From contig NZ_JAJLLW010000004.1 of assembly GCF_020991005.1 (NCBI RefSeq), forward strand, positions 124,001 to 188,000: a DNA stretch of 64,000 nucleotides. The letters are read 5' to 3'. Below the pieces are notes generated by a model. It made no database searches. It was not told the DNA's origin and saw only the letters and a program-made list of their open reading frames with translations. Within the stretch, counting starts at the first letter, position 1. Each line of letters begins with the position of its first letter. Made by a program: the position numbers and the translations under genes. Origin of the DNA: Halomonas sp. CUBES01 (lineage in GTDB: Bacteria; Pseudomonadota; Gammaproteobacteria; Pseudomonadales; Halomonadaceae). Positions 9,632 through 17,933 of the stretch are shown here, piece after piece.

Positions 9632-10627
9632 ATGGTTGTTAATTTACTACATAAAGGCGAAATCGGACTAGCCCCCATGGAGGGGGTGATCGATGCCGTC
9701 ACCCGCGAGCTACTGACGGTCACCCCCGGGTTTGACTGGACGGTGACCGAGTTCGTCCGCGTGGTCGACGCGCGTCTGCCACCGCGCGTGTTCTACAAGC
9801 ACTGCCCTGAACTCGCCCAGTCTCCGGTTGCCACCCCCAGCGGCATTCCCGTCCACCTACAGCTGCTGGGCGCCGATCCGGCGGCTCTCGCCGCCAACGC
9901 TCGCCAGGCGCTGTCGCTGGGTGCACGCAGCATCGACCTCAATTTCGGCTGCCCGGCGAAGCTCGTCAACCGCCACGACGGCGGCGCGTCGCTACTGCGC
10001 CAGCCCGAGCGCGTTTACCAGGCCGTGAAAGCGGTTGCTGACGCCCTCGACGGTGACATTCCCGTGACGGCAAAAATCCGCTTGGGGTTTTCTGACCGCC
10101 GCCTGGCCGTTGCCTGCGCCCAGGCCACCGAAGCCGGCGGCGCGGCGCGGCTGGTGGTTCACGGCCGCACCCGCGACGAAGGCTATCGCCCACCCGCCCA
10201 CTGGGAGTGGATTGCCAAGATTCGCCATTGCGTATCGCTGCCGGTGGTGGCAAACGGTGATATCTGGACGCTGGAGGATTACTGGAAGGCGCGCACGCTA
10301 TCAGGCTGTCGCGATGTCATGCTGGGACGCAGCGCCCTGGCCGACCCCTGGCTGGCGCCCAGAATACGCCACTGGCAGAGCACCGGCGAACGCCTGGCCG
10401 ACACTACCTGGCCAATGCGCGCCGGGGTGCTCAAGGAGTACGCCCACCGCCAGCGCCAGCAGCTTCCCGACCGGGTTGTGGTCTCGCTGGTCAAGCAGTG
10501 GCTTGCGCAGATGCGTCAGGGGAATGCGGAGGCCGACCACCACTTTCAGCGCGTCAAGCGGGTTACCGCCCTGGACACCTTGCTTGAAAGCCTGGTCGTG
10601 CCCCTCAGAACCGCCGAACCGGCATAA
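9632..10627 (+). CDS. dusC: tRNA-dihydrouridine synthase C
   Basis: FMN-dependent enzyme, 331 aa, that reduces uridine in the D-loop of tRNA; DusC acts on U16 in E. coli. Motifs seen are the N-terminal LAPMEGVID, the LNFGCPAKLVNRHDGGASLL segment with the catalytic cysteine, VTAKIRLG, VVHGRTRDEGYRPPAHWEWI and VVANGDIW. The short loop after GCPAK and the overall length fit the DusC rather than the DusA/DusB branch. It is a single gene, divergent from oadG and convergent to the tRNA genes, an apt but probably coincidental neighbourhood. Confidence 0.93.
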   Translation: MVVNLLHKGEIGLAPMEGVIDAVTRELLTVTPGFDWTVTEFVRVVDARLPPRVFYKHCPELAQSPVATPSGIPVHLQLLGADPAALAANARQALSLGARSIDLNFGCPAKLVNRHDGGASLLRQPERVYQAVKAVADALDGDIPVTAKIRLGFSDRRLAVACAQATEAGGAARLVVHGRTRDEGYRPPAHWEWIAKIRHCVSLPVVANGDIWTLEDYWKARTLSGCRDVMLGRSALADPWLAPRIRHWQSTGERLADTTWPMRAGVLKEYAHRQRQQLPDRVVVSLVKQWLAQMRQGNAEADHHFQRVKRVTALDTLLESLVVPLRTAEPA

Positions 10628-10657
10628 AAAAAGCGCCCTACCGTTAAGCGGGGCGCT
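10626..10657 (-). terminator. Hairpin with T-run, second terminator after the tRNA genes
   Basis: A seven-bp stem AGCGCCC/GGGCGCT (10632-10638 with 10651-10657) is followed on the minus strand by seven T residues. It sits immediately after the dusC stop, so it can block transcription coming from the tRNA side. Confidence 0.65.
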
Positions 10658-10702
10658 ACACACGATCGCAAGACTCCGGCGCGAGCCACCTGAGCCTGGC
10701 TA

Positions 10703-10739
10703 GAAAACAGAAAACCCGTCCTCATAAAAGGACGGGTTT
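10703..10739 (-). terminator. Terminator of the tRNA-Ser/tRNA-Arg transcript
   Basis: A ten-bp perfect stem AAACCCGTCC/GGACGGGTTT (10712-10721 with 10730-10739) with an eight-base loop, followed on the minus strand by a T-rich tract. It lies 6 bp after the tRNA-Arg CCA end. Confidence 0.8.
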
Positions 10740-10745
10740 GGAATC

Positions 10746-10822
10746 TGGCGCGCCCGGGAGGATTCGAACCTCCGACCCTCTGATTCGTAGTCAGATACTC
10801 TATCCAGCTGAGCTACGGGCGC
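10746..10822 (-). tRNA. tRNA-Arg (anticodon ACG)
   Basis: 77 nt including an encoded CCA (10746-10748). The acceptor stem GCGCCCG pairs with CGGGCGC, the D-arm contains AGCTCAGCTGGATAGAG, the anticodon stem-loop CTGACTACGAATCAG presents ACG (10786-10788), and the T-arm has GGTTCGAATCC. ACG is normally edited to ICG and reads CGU/CGC/CGA. It lies 17 bp after tRNA-Ser in the same transcript. Confidence 0.97.
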
Positions 10823-10839
10823 AGACCTTAATGTGCGGT

Positions 10840-10932
10840 TGGCGGAGAGAGAGGGATTCGAACCCTCGATAGGGCTATAAACCCTATACTCCCTTAGCAG
10901 GGGAGCGCCTTCAGCCACTCGGCCACCTCTCC
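10840..10932 (-). tRNA. tRNA-Ser (anticodon GCT)
   Basis: 93 nt including an encoded CCA (10840-10842), with the long variable arm expected of a class II tRNA (GTATAGGGTTTATAGCCCTA region). The acceptor stem is GGAGAGG/CTCTCTCC-type, and the anticodon loop CTGCTAA presents GCT (10896-10898), reading AGC/AGU. It is the first gene of the tRNA pair downstream of csrA, the same order as in Pseudomonas. Confidence 0.97.
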
Positions 10933-10949
10933 TTAACGGCACGGCGCGA

Positions 10950-10978
10950 ATATTACCGATTTGAGGGAAAGTTGTCCA
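10950..10978 (-). promoter_or_regulatory. Sigma-70 promoter of the tRNA-Ser/tRNA-Arg operon
   Basis: On the minus strand, -35 TGGACA (10973-10978) and -10 TAATAT (10950-10955) are separated by exactly 17 bp. A GC-rich discriminator (TCGCGCCG) follows, as is common at stringently controlled stable-RNA promoters. Confidence 0.75.
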
Positions 10979-11054
10979 GCCCCGTCCGGAATTTTTTTCG
11001 CGCCGACCTTACCTTACGCGCATGACGCGATACTAGTGCGCCGCTGACCAGCGC

Positions 11055-11243
11055 TCATTCCGCTTCATTTTCACCGCTACGTTCGCGCTGAATACGCTGG
11101 TAGATTTCTTCACGGTGAACCGCCACGTCTTTTGGCGCATTAACGCCAATACGTACTTGGTTACCTTTCACACCTAGTACTGTGACGGTGATTTCGTCCC
11201 CTATCATCAGGGTTTCGCCGACACGGCGGGTTAGGATGAGCAT
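11055..11243 (-). CDS. csrA: Carbon storage regulator CsrA/RsmA
   Basis: Post-transcriptional regulator, 62 aa, that binds GGA motifs in mRNA leaders. The sequence is canonical: [20 protein letters not shown] at the start, Leu4 and the RNA-contacting Arg44 in [14 protein letters not shown] strong ribosome binding site (AAGGAG) precedes the ATG. It follows lysC in the same orientation, as in Pseudomonas and other gammaproteobacteria. Its likely antagonist, a GGA-rich RNA, is encoded 10 kb away at about 21.1-21.4 kb. Confidence 0.98.
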   Translation of the reverse strand: MLILTRRVGETLMIGDEITVTVLGVKGNQVRIGVNAPKDVAVHREEIYQRIQRERSGENEAE

Positions 11244-11299
11244 GGCTGATCTCCTTCTCAGACGTTTTTATACAACGGGATGTGTCCGCCAGCAGCGGC

Positions 11300-11322
11300 A
11301 CCATGCCATTATGCGGCATGGT
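11300..11322 (-). promoter_or_regulatory. Inverted repeat in the csrA leader
   Basis: An eight-bp perfect stem ACCATGCC/GGCATGGT with a seven-base loop lies 57-79 bp before the csrA ATG. There is no following T-run, so it is not an ordinary terminator. It could be a leader structure or an operator; its role is unknown. Confidence 0.45.
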
Positions 11323-11436
11323 ACCCCCGACCACCAATGGCAACGGCTCCATGACACCTTAACCTCCCGTTGAAAGAAAGCTCACCACCACACGGCAGCA
11401 AGTACCCTTCAGCGTAGAAGGTATCAGGCGTTAATG

Positions 11437-12687
11437 TTATTCAGATTCGATATCTGATTTATCCAGGCCAAATGCCTTGTGCAGGGCATTGACGGCAAGC
11501 TCCATGTGTTTCTCGTCGATGACCACCGAAATCTTGATTTCCGAGGTGGACACCATCCGGATATTGACGTTCTCGTCGGCCAGGACGCGGAACATCTTGG
11601 AAGCCACCCCAGCGTGGGAGCGCATGCCAACACCTACCAGCGACACCTTGGCGATATTATCATCGCCACGCAACTCGCCGCCGCCGAGCCCCGGGATCAC
11701 GGTCTCTTCGAGCAGCTTCTTGGTGGCCTTGTAATCGCCCTTGGCGACGGTAAAGGTAAAGTCGGTGTAGTCACCCGCCGGTGCCACGTTCTGAACGATC
11801 ATGTCGACTTCGATGTTGGCGTCGGCGATCGGGCCCAGAATACGTGACGCCACACCCGGCACGTCGGGGGTATTGAGCAGGGTCAGCTTGGCTTCGTTTT
11901 TCGTGAAGGCGATACCGGAAATCAGCGGTTCTTCCATGGAGTCCTCGTCTTGGTCTGCTTCAGCAACAATCAGGGTACCGGGGCCGTCTTCAAAGCTGGA
12001 CAGCACCCGCAGGGGAACGTTGTACTTGCCGGCAAATTCGACCGCGCGAATCTGCAGCACTTTCGAGCCCAGGCTTGCCAGCTCGAGCATTTCTTCAACG
12101 GTAATGTTTTCCAGCCGCTGCGCCTTGGAGCAGACGCGCGGGTCGGTGGTGTAGACACCATCGACGTCGGTATAGATCTGGCACTCATCGGCGCCTAGCG
12201 CCGCCGCCAGGGCCACCCCGGTGGTGTCCGAGCCGCCTCGCCCGAGGGTGGTAATGTTGCCGTCTTCGTCCACGCCCTGGAAACCGGCGACGACGACCAC
12301 CTGACCCGCGTCCAGGTCGGCTTTCAGGTCATCGGTCTCGATACGCTGGATACGCGCCTTCGTATAGGCACTGTCGGTATGGATACCGACCTGCGCGCCG
12401 GTATGGGAGGTAGCGGCGACGCCGGCCTGCTGCAGCGCCATCGCCAGCAGCGAGATCGTGACCTGCTCACCGGTAGACAGCAGCATGTCCATTTCCCGGG
12501 GCGCGGGATCGTCGTTCAGCGCGTTGGCCATCTCGGTCAGCCGGTTGGTCTCGCCGCTCATCGCGGAGACCACCACCACGACCTGGTGCCCCTGGTCGCG
12601 GAACCCTTTGACCTTTTCCGCCACGGCCTTGATACGGTCGACAGAGCCCACCGAGGTGCCGCCGAACTTCTGTACGTATAGTGCCAT
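11437..12687 (-). CDS. lysC: Aspartate kinase LysC
   Basis: Phosphorylates aspartate in the first step of lysine, threonine, methionine and diaminopimelate synthesis; in halophiles the same step feeds ectoine synthesis. The 416-aa protein has the kinase signature KFGGTSV (7-13), the [12 protein letters not shown] region and two C-terminal ACT domains (about 265-335 and 345-410), as in the allosteric lysine/threonine-sensitive class. The gene lies between alaS and csrA, the conserved order in this lineage. Its leader has a tandem repeat and a strong hairpin. Confidence 0.97.
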   Translation of the reverse strand: MALYVQKFGGTSVGSVDRIKAVAEKVKGFRDQGHQVVVVVSAMSGETNRLTEMANALNDDPAPREMDMLLSTGEQVTISLLAMALQQAGVAATSHTGAQVGIHTDSAYTKARIQRIETDDLKADLDAGQVVVVAGFQGVDEDGNITTLGRGGSDTTGVALAAALGADECQIYTDVDGVYTTDPRVCSKAQRLENITVEEMLELASLGSKVLQIRAVEFAGKYNVPLRVLSSFEDGPGTLIVAEADQDEDSMEEPLISGIAFTKNEAKLTLLNTPDVPGVASRILGPIADANIEVDMIVQNVAPAGDYTDFTFTVAKGDYKATKKLLEETVIPGLGGGELRGDDNIAKVSLVGVGMRSHAGVASKMFRVLADENVNIRMVSTSEIKISVVIDEKHMELAVNALHKAFGLDKSDIESE

Positions 12688-12714
12688 ATGCCGTTTTCCT
12701 GTGTTTTGACAATG

Positions 12715-12774
12715 TATGTGTTGGAAATCTATGTTTTTGAGATCTGTGTTTTTGAAATCTATGTGTTGGAAATA
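12715..12774. repeat. Four-copy 15-bp tandem repeat in the lysC leader
   Basis: Four head-to-tail copies are seen: TATGTGTTGGAAATC (12715-12729), TATGTTTTTGAGATC (12730-12744), TGTGTTTTTGAAATC (12745-12759) and TATGTGTTGGAAATA (12760-12774). They lie 28-87 bp upstream of the lysC ATG, in a low-GC patch quite unlike the surrounding coding DNA. Confidence 0.85.
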
Positions 12775-12807
12775 TAGAGAGTGAAAGTGTAGGGAATGGA
12801 AGATACC

Positions 12808-12840
12808 GGGGGAGGCGAAAGATGACGTTTCGCCCTCCCC
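12808..12840 (-). other. Strong hairpin between alaS and lysC
   Basis: GGGGAGG and CGAAA on one arm face TTTCG and CCTCCCC on the other, around a six-base loop, with one unpaired base. No T-run follows on the minus strand, so it looks like an mRNA leader or processing structure rather than a terminator. Confidence 0.55.
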
Positions 12841-12846
12841 ACAAGC

Positions 12847-12877
12847 AAAAGGCCGATAGCAGATAATGCCACCGGCC
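12847..12877 (-). terminator. Weak terminator-like hairpin after alaS
   Basis: On the minus strand AGGCCG pairs with CGGCCT across a 17-base loop and is followed by TTTTGC, 8 bp after the alaS stop. The long loop and short T-run make it a weak or partial terminator. Confidence 0.45.
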
Positions 12878-12884
12878 TCGCTGT

Positions 12885-15494
12885 TTAGCTAAGCGTGTCT
12901 TCCAACCATGCCGGTACGCTGTTCAACGCACCGGGAAGGGCATCGGGTCGGCTGCCCCCCGCCTGAGCCATATCCGCTCGGCCACCGCCTTTACCGCCGA
13001 CCTGCGAGGCCACGTGATTGACCAGCTCGCCGGCTTTCACTCGTTCGGTAAGATCCTTGGTGACCCCGGCGATCAGGCTGACCTTGCCCGCCGCCTCATC
13101 GGCAACGCCAAGGATGATAACGCCCGAGCCCAGCTTGTTCTTGAGCTGGTCGAGAATGCCGCGCAGCTCCTTGCCAGAGACGCCGTCCAACTGGGTGGCC
13201 AGCAGATTCACGCCGTTGACGTCCTGAACCTGGCTGAGCATGTCGCTACCGGCGGCGCTGGCCAGCTTGGCCTTGACCTGCTCGAGCTCCTTTTCCAGGC
13301 TGCGATTGCGCTCGACCAGCGACTCCACCCGCGACTCGACCTGCTCGGGCTTGGTCTTCAGGCGCTCGCCCAGCCGCTGGAGGCGGGCTTCCTGCTCGCG
13401 GAAATAGGCCAGGGCATTGTCGCCGGTAATGGCTTCGATGCGGCGCACGCCCGAGGCAATACCGACTTCGCTGACCAGGTGGCAGCAGCCGATATCGCCG
13501 CTGCGCGCCACGTGGGTACCGCCGCACAGCTCGATCGAAAAGTCGTCGGCGCCGATGGTCAGGACGCGGACATTATCGGCGTATTTGGCTTCAAATAGCG
13601 CGGCGGCGCCCTTGGCCTTGGCCTGATCGAGGCTCATCTGCTCAATCTTGGTCGGCGCGTTGGCCAGAATCTGCTCGTTTACCAGGCGCTCGACCTCGGC
13701 CAGCTGCGCATCGGTCATCGGCTCGAAGTGGCTGAAATCAAACCGCAGGCGTTCGGCATTCACCAGCGAACCTTTCTGCTGGACGTGGTCGCCCAGTACC
13801 ATACGCAGCGCCTGATGCAGCAGGTGCGTGGCCGAGTGGTTGCGCAGGGTCGCGGTACGCAAGCCAGCATCTACTTCGCCGCGCACGCTGTCGCCGACGT
13901 TCAAGGTTCCTTCGACCATGATGCCCTGGTGAAGATGATGACCGCTCTGCTTCTGGGTATCCGTCACCTGAAAGCGACCACCATCGACATGCAGGTAACC
14001 GGTATCGCCGACCTGGCCGCCGGACTCACCGTAGAACGGGGTGCGATCAAGCACCACGATGCCCTTTTGCCCGGCTTCCAGCGCGGCAAGTTCATTGCCT
14101 TGGGCATCGACCAGCGCGGTGACGCTCGCCTGATCTTCCAGGCGCTCGTAGCCGGTAAAGGTGGTTTCGCCCTCGAGCTCGATCGAGGCACTGTAGTCGG
14201 CGCCAAACTGGCTTGCCGCCCGGGCACGCTCGCGCTGGGCTTCCAGTTCACGGTGGAAGCCCTCTTCATCCAGCGTGACCTCGCGCTCGCGGCACACATC
14301 GGCGGTCAAGTCGTAGGGGAAGCCGTAGGTGTCATAGAGCTTGAACACGGTTTCACCGGGCAGCACGTCGCCCTGCAGCTCATCCAGCGCCGCATTGAGA
14401 AGGCCCATGCCGTGATCCAGCGTCCGCGCAAACTGCTCTTCTTCTTTTAGCAGTATCCGCGCGATCTGGCTGTTGGCGTCGCGCAGTTCGGGGTAGGCAT
14501 CGCCCATCTCTTCATCCAGGGCGTCGACCAGCTTGTGGAAGAACGGCTCGTTGGCGCCCAGCTTGTGGCCGTGGCGAATCGCCCGGCGAATGATCCGGCG
14601 CAGCACATAGCCACGGCCTTCGTTGGACGGCAGCACGCCATCAACGATTAGAAACGCGCAGGAGCGGATATGGTCGGCAATCACGCGTAGCGACGGCGTT
14701 TCAGTATCGCCGTGCCCGGTAGCTCGGGCAGCGGCCTGAAGCAGGTTCTGGAACAGGTCGATCTCGTAGTTGGAGTGCACACCCTGCATGACGGCGGAGA
14801 CCCGCTCGAGCCCCATGCCGGTATCGATAGACGGCTTGGGCAACGGATTGAGCGTACCCGCCGCATCACGGTCGAACTGCATGAAGACCAGGTTCCAGAT
14901 TTCGATGTAGCGGTCGCCGTCTTCTTCCGGGCTTCCCGGCGGGCCACCCCACACCTCAGGCCCGTGATCGAAGAAGATCTCGGAGCTGGGGCCGCAGGGG
15001 CCGGTGTCGCCCATCTGCCAGAAGTTATCCTCATCGAGCTTGGAGAAACGCTCGGGGTCGATGCCGATGTCGTCTTTCCAGATACGCTCGGCTTCGTCGT
15101 CGCTGATATGCACCGTGACCCACAGTTTGTCTTTGGGCAGCCCGAGCGTCTCGGTCAGGAAAGTCCAGGCGAAGTAAATGGCATCACGCTTGAAGTAATC
15201 GCCGAAGCTGAAGTTACCCAGCATTTCGAAGAACGTGTGGTGGCGCGCGGTATAGCCGACGTTATCCAGGTCGTTATGCTTGCCACCCGCCCGCACACAG
15301 CGCTGCGCCGAGGTTGCGCGCACGTAGGGGCGCGGGTCGCGACCCAGAAAGACGTCCTTGAACGGCACCATGCCCGCGTTGGTGAACAGCAGCGTGGGGT
15401 CATTGCCCGGCACCAGCGAACTGGTGGGCACGATGGTGTGGCCATTCTCTTCAAAGAAGGATAAAAATGCCTGTCTGATCTCTGCGCTCTTCAT
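12885..15494 (-). CDS. alaS: Alanyl-tRNA synthetase
   Basis: Charges tRNA-Ala; 869 aa from the chosen ATG (E. coli AlaRS is 876). The N-terminus [19 protein letters not shown] is canonical, so the 22 in-frame residues upstream are not counted. Domains in order are the class II aminoacylation core ([18 protein letters not shown]), the editing domain with zinc-site motifs HSATHLLH and CGGTH (Cys657), and the C-terminal oligomerisation region ending in [15 protein letters not shown]. It stands between recX (157 bp upstream) and lysC. Confidence 0.98.
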   Translation of the reverse strand: MKSAEIRQAFLSFFEENGHTIVPTSSLVPGNDPTLLFTNAGMVPFKDVFLGRDPRPYVRATSAQRCVRAGGKHNDLDNVGYTARHHTFFEMLGNFSFGDYFKRDAIYFAWTFLTETLGLPKDKLWVTVHISDDEAERIWKDDIGIDPERFSKLDEDNFWQMGDTGPCGPSSEIFFDHGPEVWGGPPGSPEEDGDRYIEIWNLVFMQFDRDAAGTLNPLPKPSIDTGMGLERVSAVMQGVHSNYEIDLFQNLLQAAARATGHGDTETPSLRVIADHIRSCAFLIVDGVLPSNEGRGYVLRRIIRRAIRHGHKLGANEPFFHKLVDALDEEMGDAYPELRDANSQIARILLKEEEQFARTLDHGMGLLNAALDELQGDVLPGETVFKLYDTYGFPYDLTADVCREREVTLDEEGFHRELEAQRERARAASQFGADYSASIELEGETTFTGYERLEDQASVTALVDAQGNELAALEAGQKGIVVLDRTPFYGESGGQVGDTGYLHVDGGRFQVTDTQKQSGHHLHQGIMVEGTLNVGDSVRGEVDAGLRTATLRNHSATHLLHQALRMVLGDHVQQKGSLVNAERLRFDFSHFEPMTDAQLAEVERLVNEQILANAPTKIEQMSLDQAKAKGAAALFEAKYADNVRVLTIGADDFSIELCGGTHVARSGDIGCCHLVSEVGIASGVRRIEAITGDNALAYFREQEARLQRLGERLKTKPEQVESRVESLVERNRSLEKELEQVKAKLASAAGSDMLSQVQDVNGVNLLATQLDGVSGKELRGILDQLKNKLGSGVIILGVADEAAGKVSLIAGVTKDLTERVKAGELVNHVASQVGGKGGGRADMAQAGGSRPDALPGALNSVPAWLEDTLS

Positions 15495-15651
15495 AGGGTA
15501 TCCGTAACAAGAAAGCGTGATGCCCCAGGGCGCTGTCGCCGCTACCCGCTGGGGTCGCAAAGCCGCTATTATAGCGCAGTTGTCAAACGACTAAAGCCGC
15601 AGTTAGTGGCAAAGGGGTCATCAGGAGGGGATTATTGCCCGAAAAGACAGG

Positions 15652-16113
15652 CTAGAGGGCGTCCAGGGCGTACCGAATCTGGTCGAAATTAAACCCCCGG
15701 GTCGCCAGAAACCGTTCGCGCTTGGCGCGCTCTTTGGGGGTGTCACCGGGCGACGCGAAACGTCGCGCCAGGGTCTCTCGAGCAAGTTCGAACCAGTCTA
15801 CACCCTCGCGTTCTTCAACGACGGCAAAGGCTTCGGTGGCGATCTCGCGATCAACGCCGCGCTGGCGTAGTTCGCCCTGGATGCGAATAACGCCCTGCCC
15901 CCGGTTGATACGCGAGCGGATAAACGTTTCGGCAAAGCGCACGTCTGACTGCAGGCCCTGCTCGACCAGCGCGTCCAGACAGGCGTCGATGTCGTCGGCG
16001 GCGAAGGCCTTCTGTTCGAGCTTGCGCACCAGCTCAGCGCGGGAATATTCGCGCCGGGCCAGCAGTTGAATGGCCACCTCCCGGGGGGTGGCGTCTTGAG
16101 ACGATGACAACAT
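15652..16113 (-). CDS. recX: Regulatory protein RecX
   Basis: Modulator of RecA filaments, 153 aa, in the normal range. It is built of three-helix RecX repeats, with ALQLLARREYSRAEL-type and LVEQGLQSDVRFAETFIRSRINRGQG segments readable. It starts 15 bp after recA, so both are expected on the same SOS-induced transcript, as in other proteobacteria. Confidence 0.95.
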   Translation of the reverse strand: MLSSSQDATPREVAIQLLARREYSRAELVRKLEQKAFAADDIDACLDALVEQGLQSDVRFAETFIRSRINRGQGVIRIQGELRQRGVDREIATEAFAVVEEREGVDWFELARETLARRFASPGDTPKERAKRERFLATRGFNFDQIRYALDAL

Positions 16114-16128
16114 GATGCCGCCAGCTGC

Positions 16129-17202
16129 TTAGAGCAGGCCGTCTTCGGCATCGGTGTCGCTAACCGCATCCGCCGTGGCGGCGTCTTCCTTGTCCTTTTT
16201 GGGTTCGGGCTGGGCAAGCAGCTGGGCACGGATCTGGCTTTCGATCTCTTCCATGGTCTCCGGGTGCTCTTCCAGATACTGGGCGGCGTTTGCCTTGCCC
16301 TGACCAATCTTCTTGCCCTTGTAGCTGTACCAGGCGCCCGCCTTGTCGACCAGGTTCTGCTGCACGCCCAGGTCAACGACTTCCCCGGCATGGTAGATAC
16401 CCTTGCCGTAGAGGATCTGGAACTCGGCCTGGCGGAACGGTGGCGCCACCTTGTTCTTGACCACCTTGACGCGGGTTTCGTTACCGGTGACTTCATCTCC
16501 CACCTTCACCGAGCCGGTACGGCGGATATCCAGGCGTACGCTTGAGTAGAACTTCAGGGCGTTACCGCCCGTGGTGGTTTCGGGGCTGCCGAACATCACG
16601 CCGATCTTCATGCGGATCTGGTTGATGAACACCACCAGGCAGTTGGCGTTCTTGATATTACCGCTGATCTTGCGCAGCGCTTGCGACATCAGGCGCGCCT
16701 GGAGACCCACGTGGGCGTCGCCCATTTCGCCTTCAATCTCCGCACGGGGCGTCAGGGCCGCCACCGAGTCGATGATGATGACGTCAACGCCGCCCGAACG
16801 CACCAGCATATCGGTGATTTCCAGCGCTTGTTCGCCGGTATCCGGCTGCGATACCAGCAGGTCGTCCAGGTTGACGCCCAGCTTTTCGGCGTAGCTCGGG
16901 TCGAGGGCATGCTCGGCATCCACAAAGGCACACACTTTGCCCTGCTTCTGCGCCTGGGCAATTACCGACAGCGTCAGGGTCGTCTTGCCCGAGGACTCAG
17001 GGCCGAAGATTTCAGCCACGCGGCCGTACGGCAGGCCGCCGATTCCCAGGGCGATATCCAGCCCCAGCGAACCGGTGGACACCGACGGCATGACGACGCG
17101 CGGCGCATCGCCCAAGCGCATGACCGTGCCTTTGCCAAACTGGCGGTCAATCTGGGTAAGTGCCGCGTTAAGCGCCTTGGTACGGTTGTCGTCCTGAGCC
17201 AT
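16129..17202 (-). CDS. recA: Recombinase RecA
   Basis: DNA strand exchange protein and co-protease for LexA; 357 aa. Walker [10 protein letters not shown] is at residues 67-75. The sequence is canonical through [32 protein letters not shown] and an acidic C-terminal tail ([16 protein letters not shown]). A LexA box lies 21-37 bp upstream of the ATG, and recX follows after 15 bp. Confidence 0.99.
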   Translation of the reverse strand: MAQDDNRTKALNAALTQIDRQFGKGTVMRLGDAPRVVMPSVSTGSLGLDIALGIGGLPYGRVAEIFGPESSGKTTLTLSVIAQAQKQGKVCAFVDAEHALDPSYAEKLGVNLDDLLVSQPDTGEQALEITDMLVRSGGVDVIIIDSVAALTPRAEIEGEMGDAHVGLQARLMSQALRKISGNIKNANCLVVFINQIRMKIGVMFGSPETTTGGNALKFYSSVRLDIRRTGSVKVGDEVTGNETRVKVVKNKVAPPFRQAEFQILYGKGIYHAGEVVDLGVQQNLVDKAGAWYSYKGKKIGQGKANAAQYLEEHPETMEEIESQIRAQLLAQPEPKKDKEDAATADAVSDTDAEDGLL

Positions 17203-17223
17203 TCAGATCATCCTCATCATAAG

Positions 17224-17239
17224 CTGTATAATTAGCCAG
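17224..17239 (-). promoter_or_regulatory. LexA box of recA
   Basis: On the minus strand CTGGCTAATTATACAG matches seven of eight core bases of CTGT-N8-ACAG. It lies 21 bp before the recA ATG, as expected for SOS control. Confidence 0.85.
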
Positions 17240-17292
17240 TAGTATGCCAAAGATTAGTCGTTAAACAAATCCTCAGCGAGTGTTTCGCACGA

Positions 17293-17826
17293 TTATTTCT
17301 TGCCCGGATCTTCGGTCTGCTCCATCAGGCGCACCACCAGGCCTGCCAGCGCCTGACGCACCGCCTGCTCGCGCACTGCCTGGCGGTCGCCGGGGAACTG
17401 AAAGCGCTCGGCGTGCTGCTGCTGCGCATCGCCCCAGGCCAGCCAGACGGTGCCCACGGGCTTGTCCTGGCTGCCACCTTCGGGACCTGCCACGCCGCTG
17501 ACCGCCACGCCAAGCCTCGCACCGCTTTCACGACAGGCCCCCGCCACCATGGCCTTGACCACCGCGTCGCTCACCGCGCCATGGGCCTCAAGCGTGGTCT
17601 CGGGCACCCCCAGAAGGCGCGTCTTGGCCGCATTGGCGTAGGTCACATAGCCGGTGGTGAAGTACGCCGAGCTGCCTGCCACCGAGGTGATGGCACTGGC
17701 AATGCCCCCGCCCGTGCATGATTCGGCGGCAGTGACTTCCACCCCGGCTTGCTGGCAAAGCCGCCCCAGGCGCTGAGCCAGCAACGACAGATCCAGATTC
17801 AGCAAACTCGAGACACTAGGTGACAT
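17293..17826 (-). CDS. pncC: Nicotinamide-nucleotide amidase PncC (CinA C-terminal family)
   Basis: Converts NMN to nicotinate mononucleotide in pyridine nucleotide recycling; 177 aa, a stand-alone CinA C-terminal domain. Motifs are [56 protein letters not shown] and the terminal RQ.ALAGL helix. It lies next to recA and is divergent from mutS, an arrangement common in Pseudomonas relatives. Confidence 0.93.
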   Translation of the reverse strand: MSPSVSSLLNLDLSLLAQRLGRLCQQAGVEVTAAESCTGGGIASAITSVAGSSAYFTTGYVTYANAAKTRLLGVPETTLEAHGAVSDAVVKAMVAGACRESGARLGVAVSGVAGPEGGSQDKPVGTVWLAWGDAQQQHAERFQFPGDRQAVREQAVRQALAGLVVRLMEQTEDPGKK

Positions 17827-17933
17827 GGTCGCTCCTTCATGTGCGTCGTCAATTCAGCGTAGAATACTGCGTTTCCGTTGCTCAAAGAACCGCTAGCAAG
17901 CCAACGCTTGCGCCACGCTCAATTAGGACGCCC

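Noticed and set aside
12467..12844. Open frame spanning the 15-bp repeats, encoding a short repetitive peptide
   Set aside because: It overlaps lysC out of frame and has no ribosome binding site; the repetitive peptide is only a translation of the DNA repeat.
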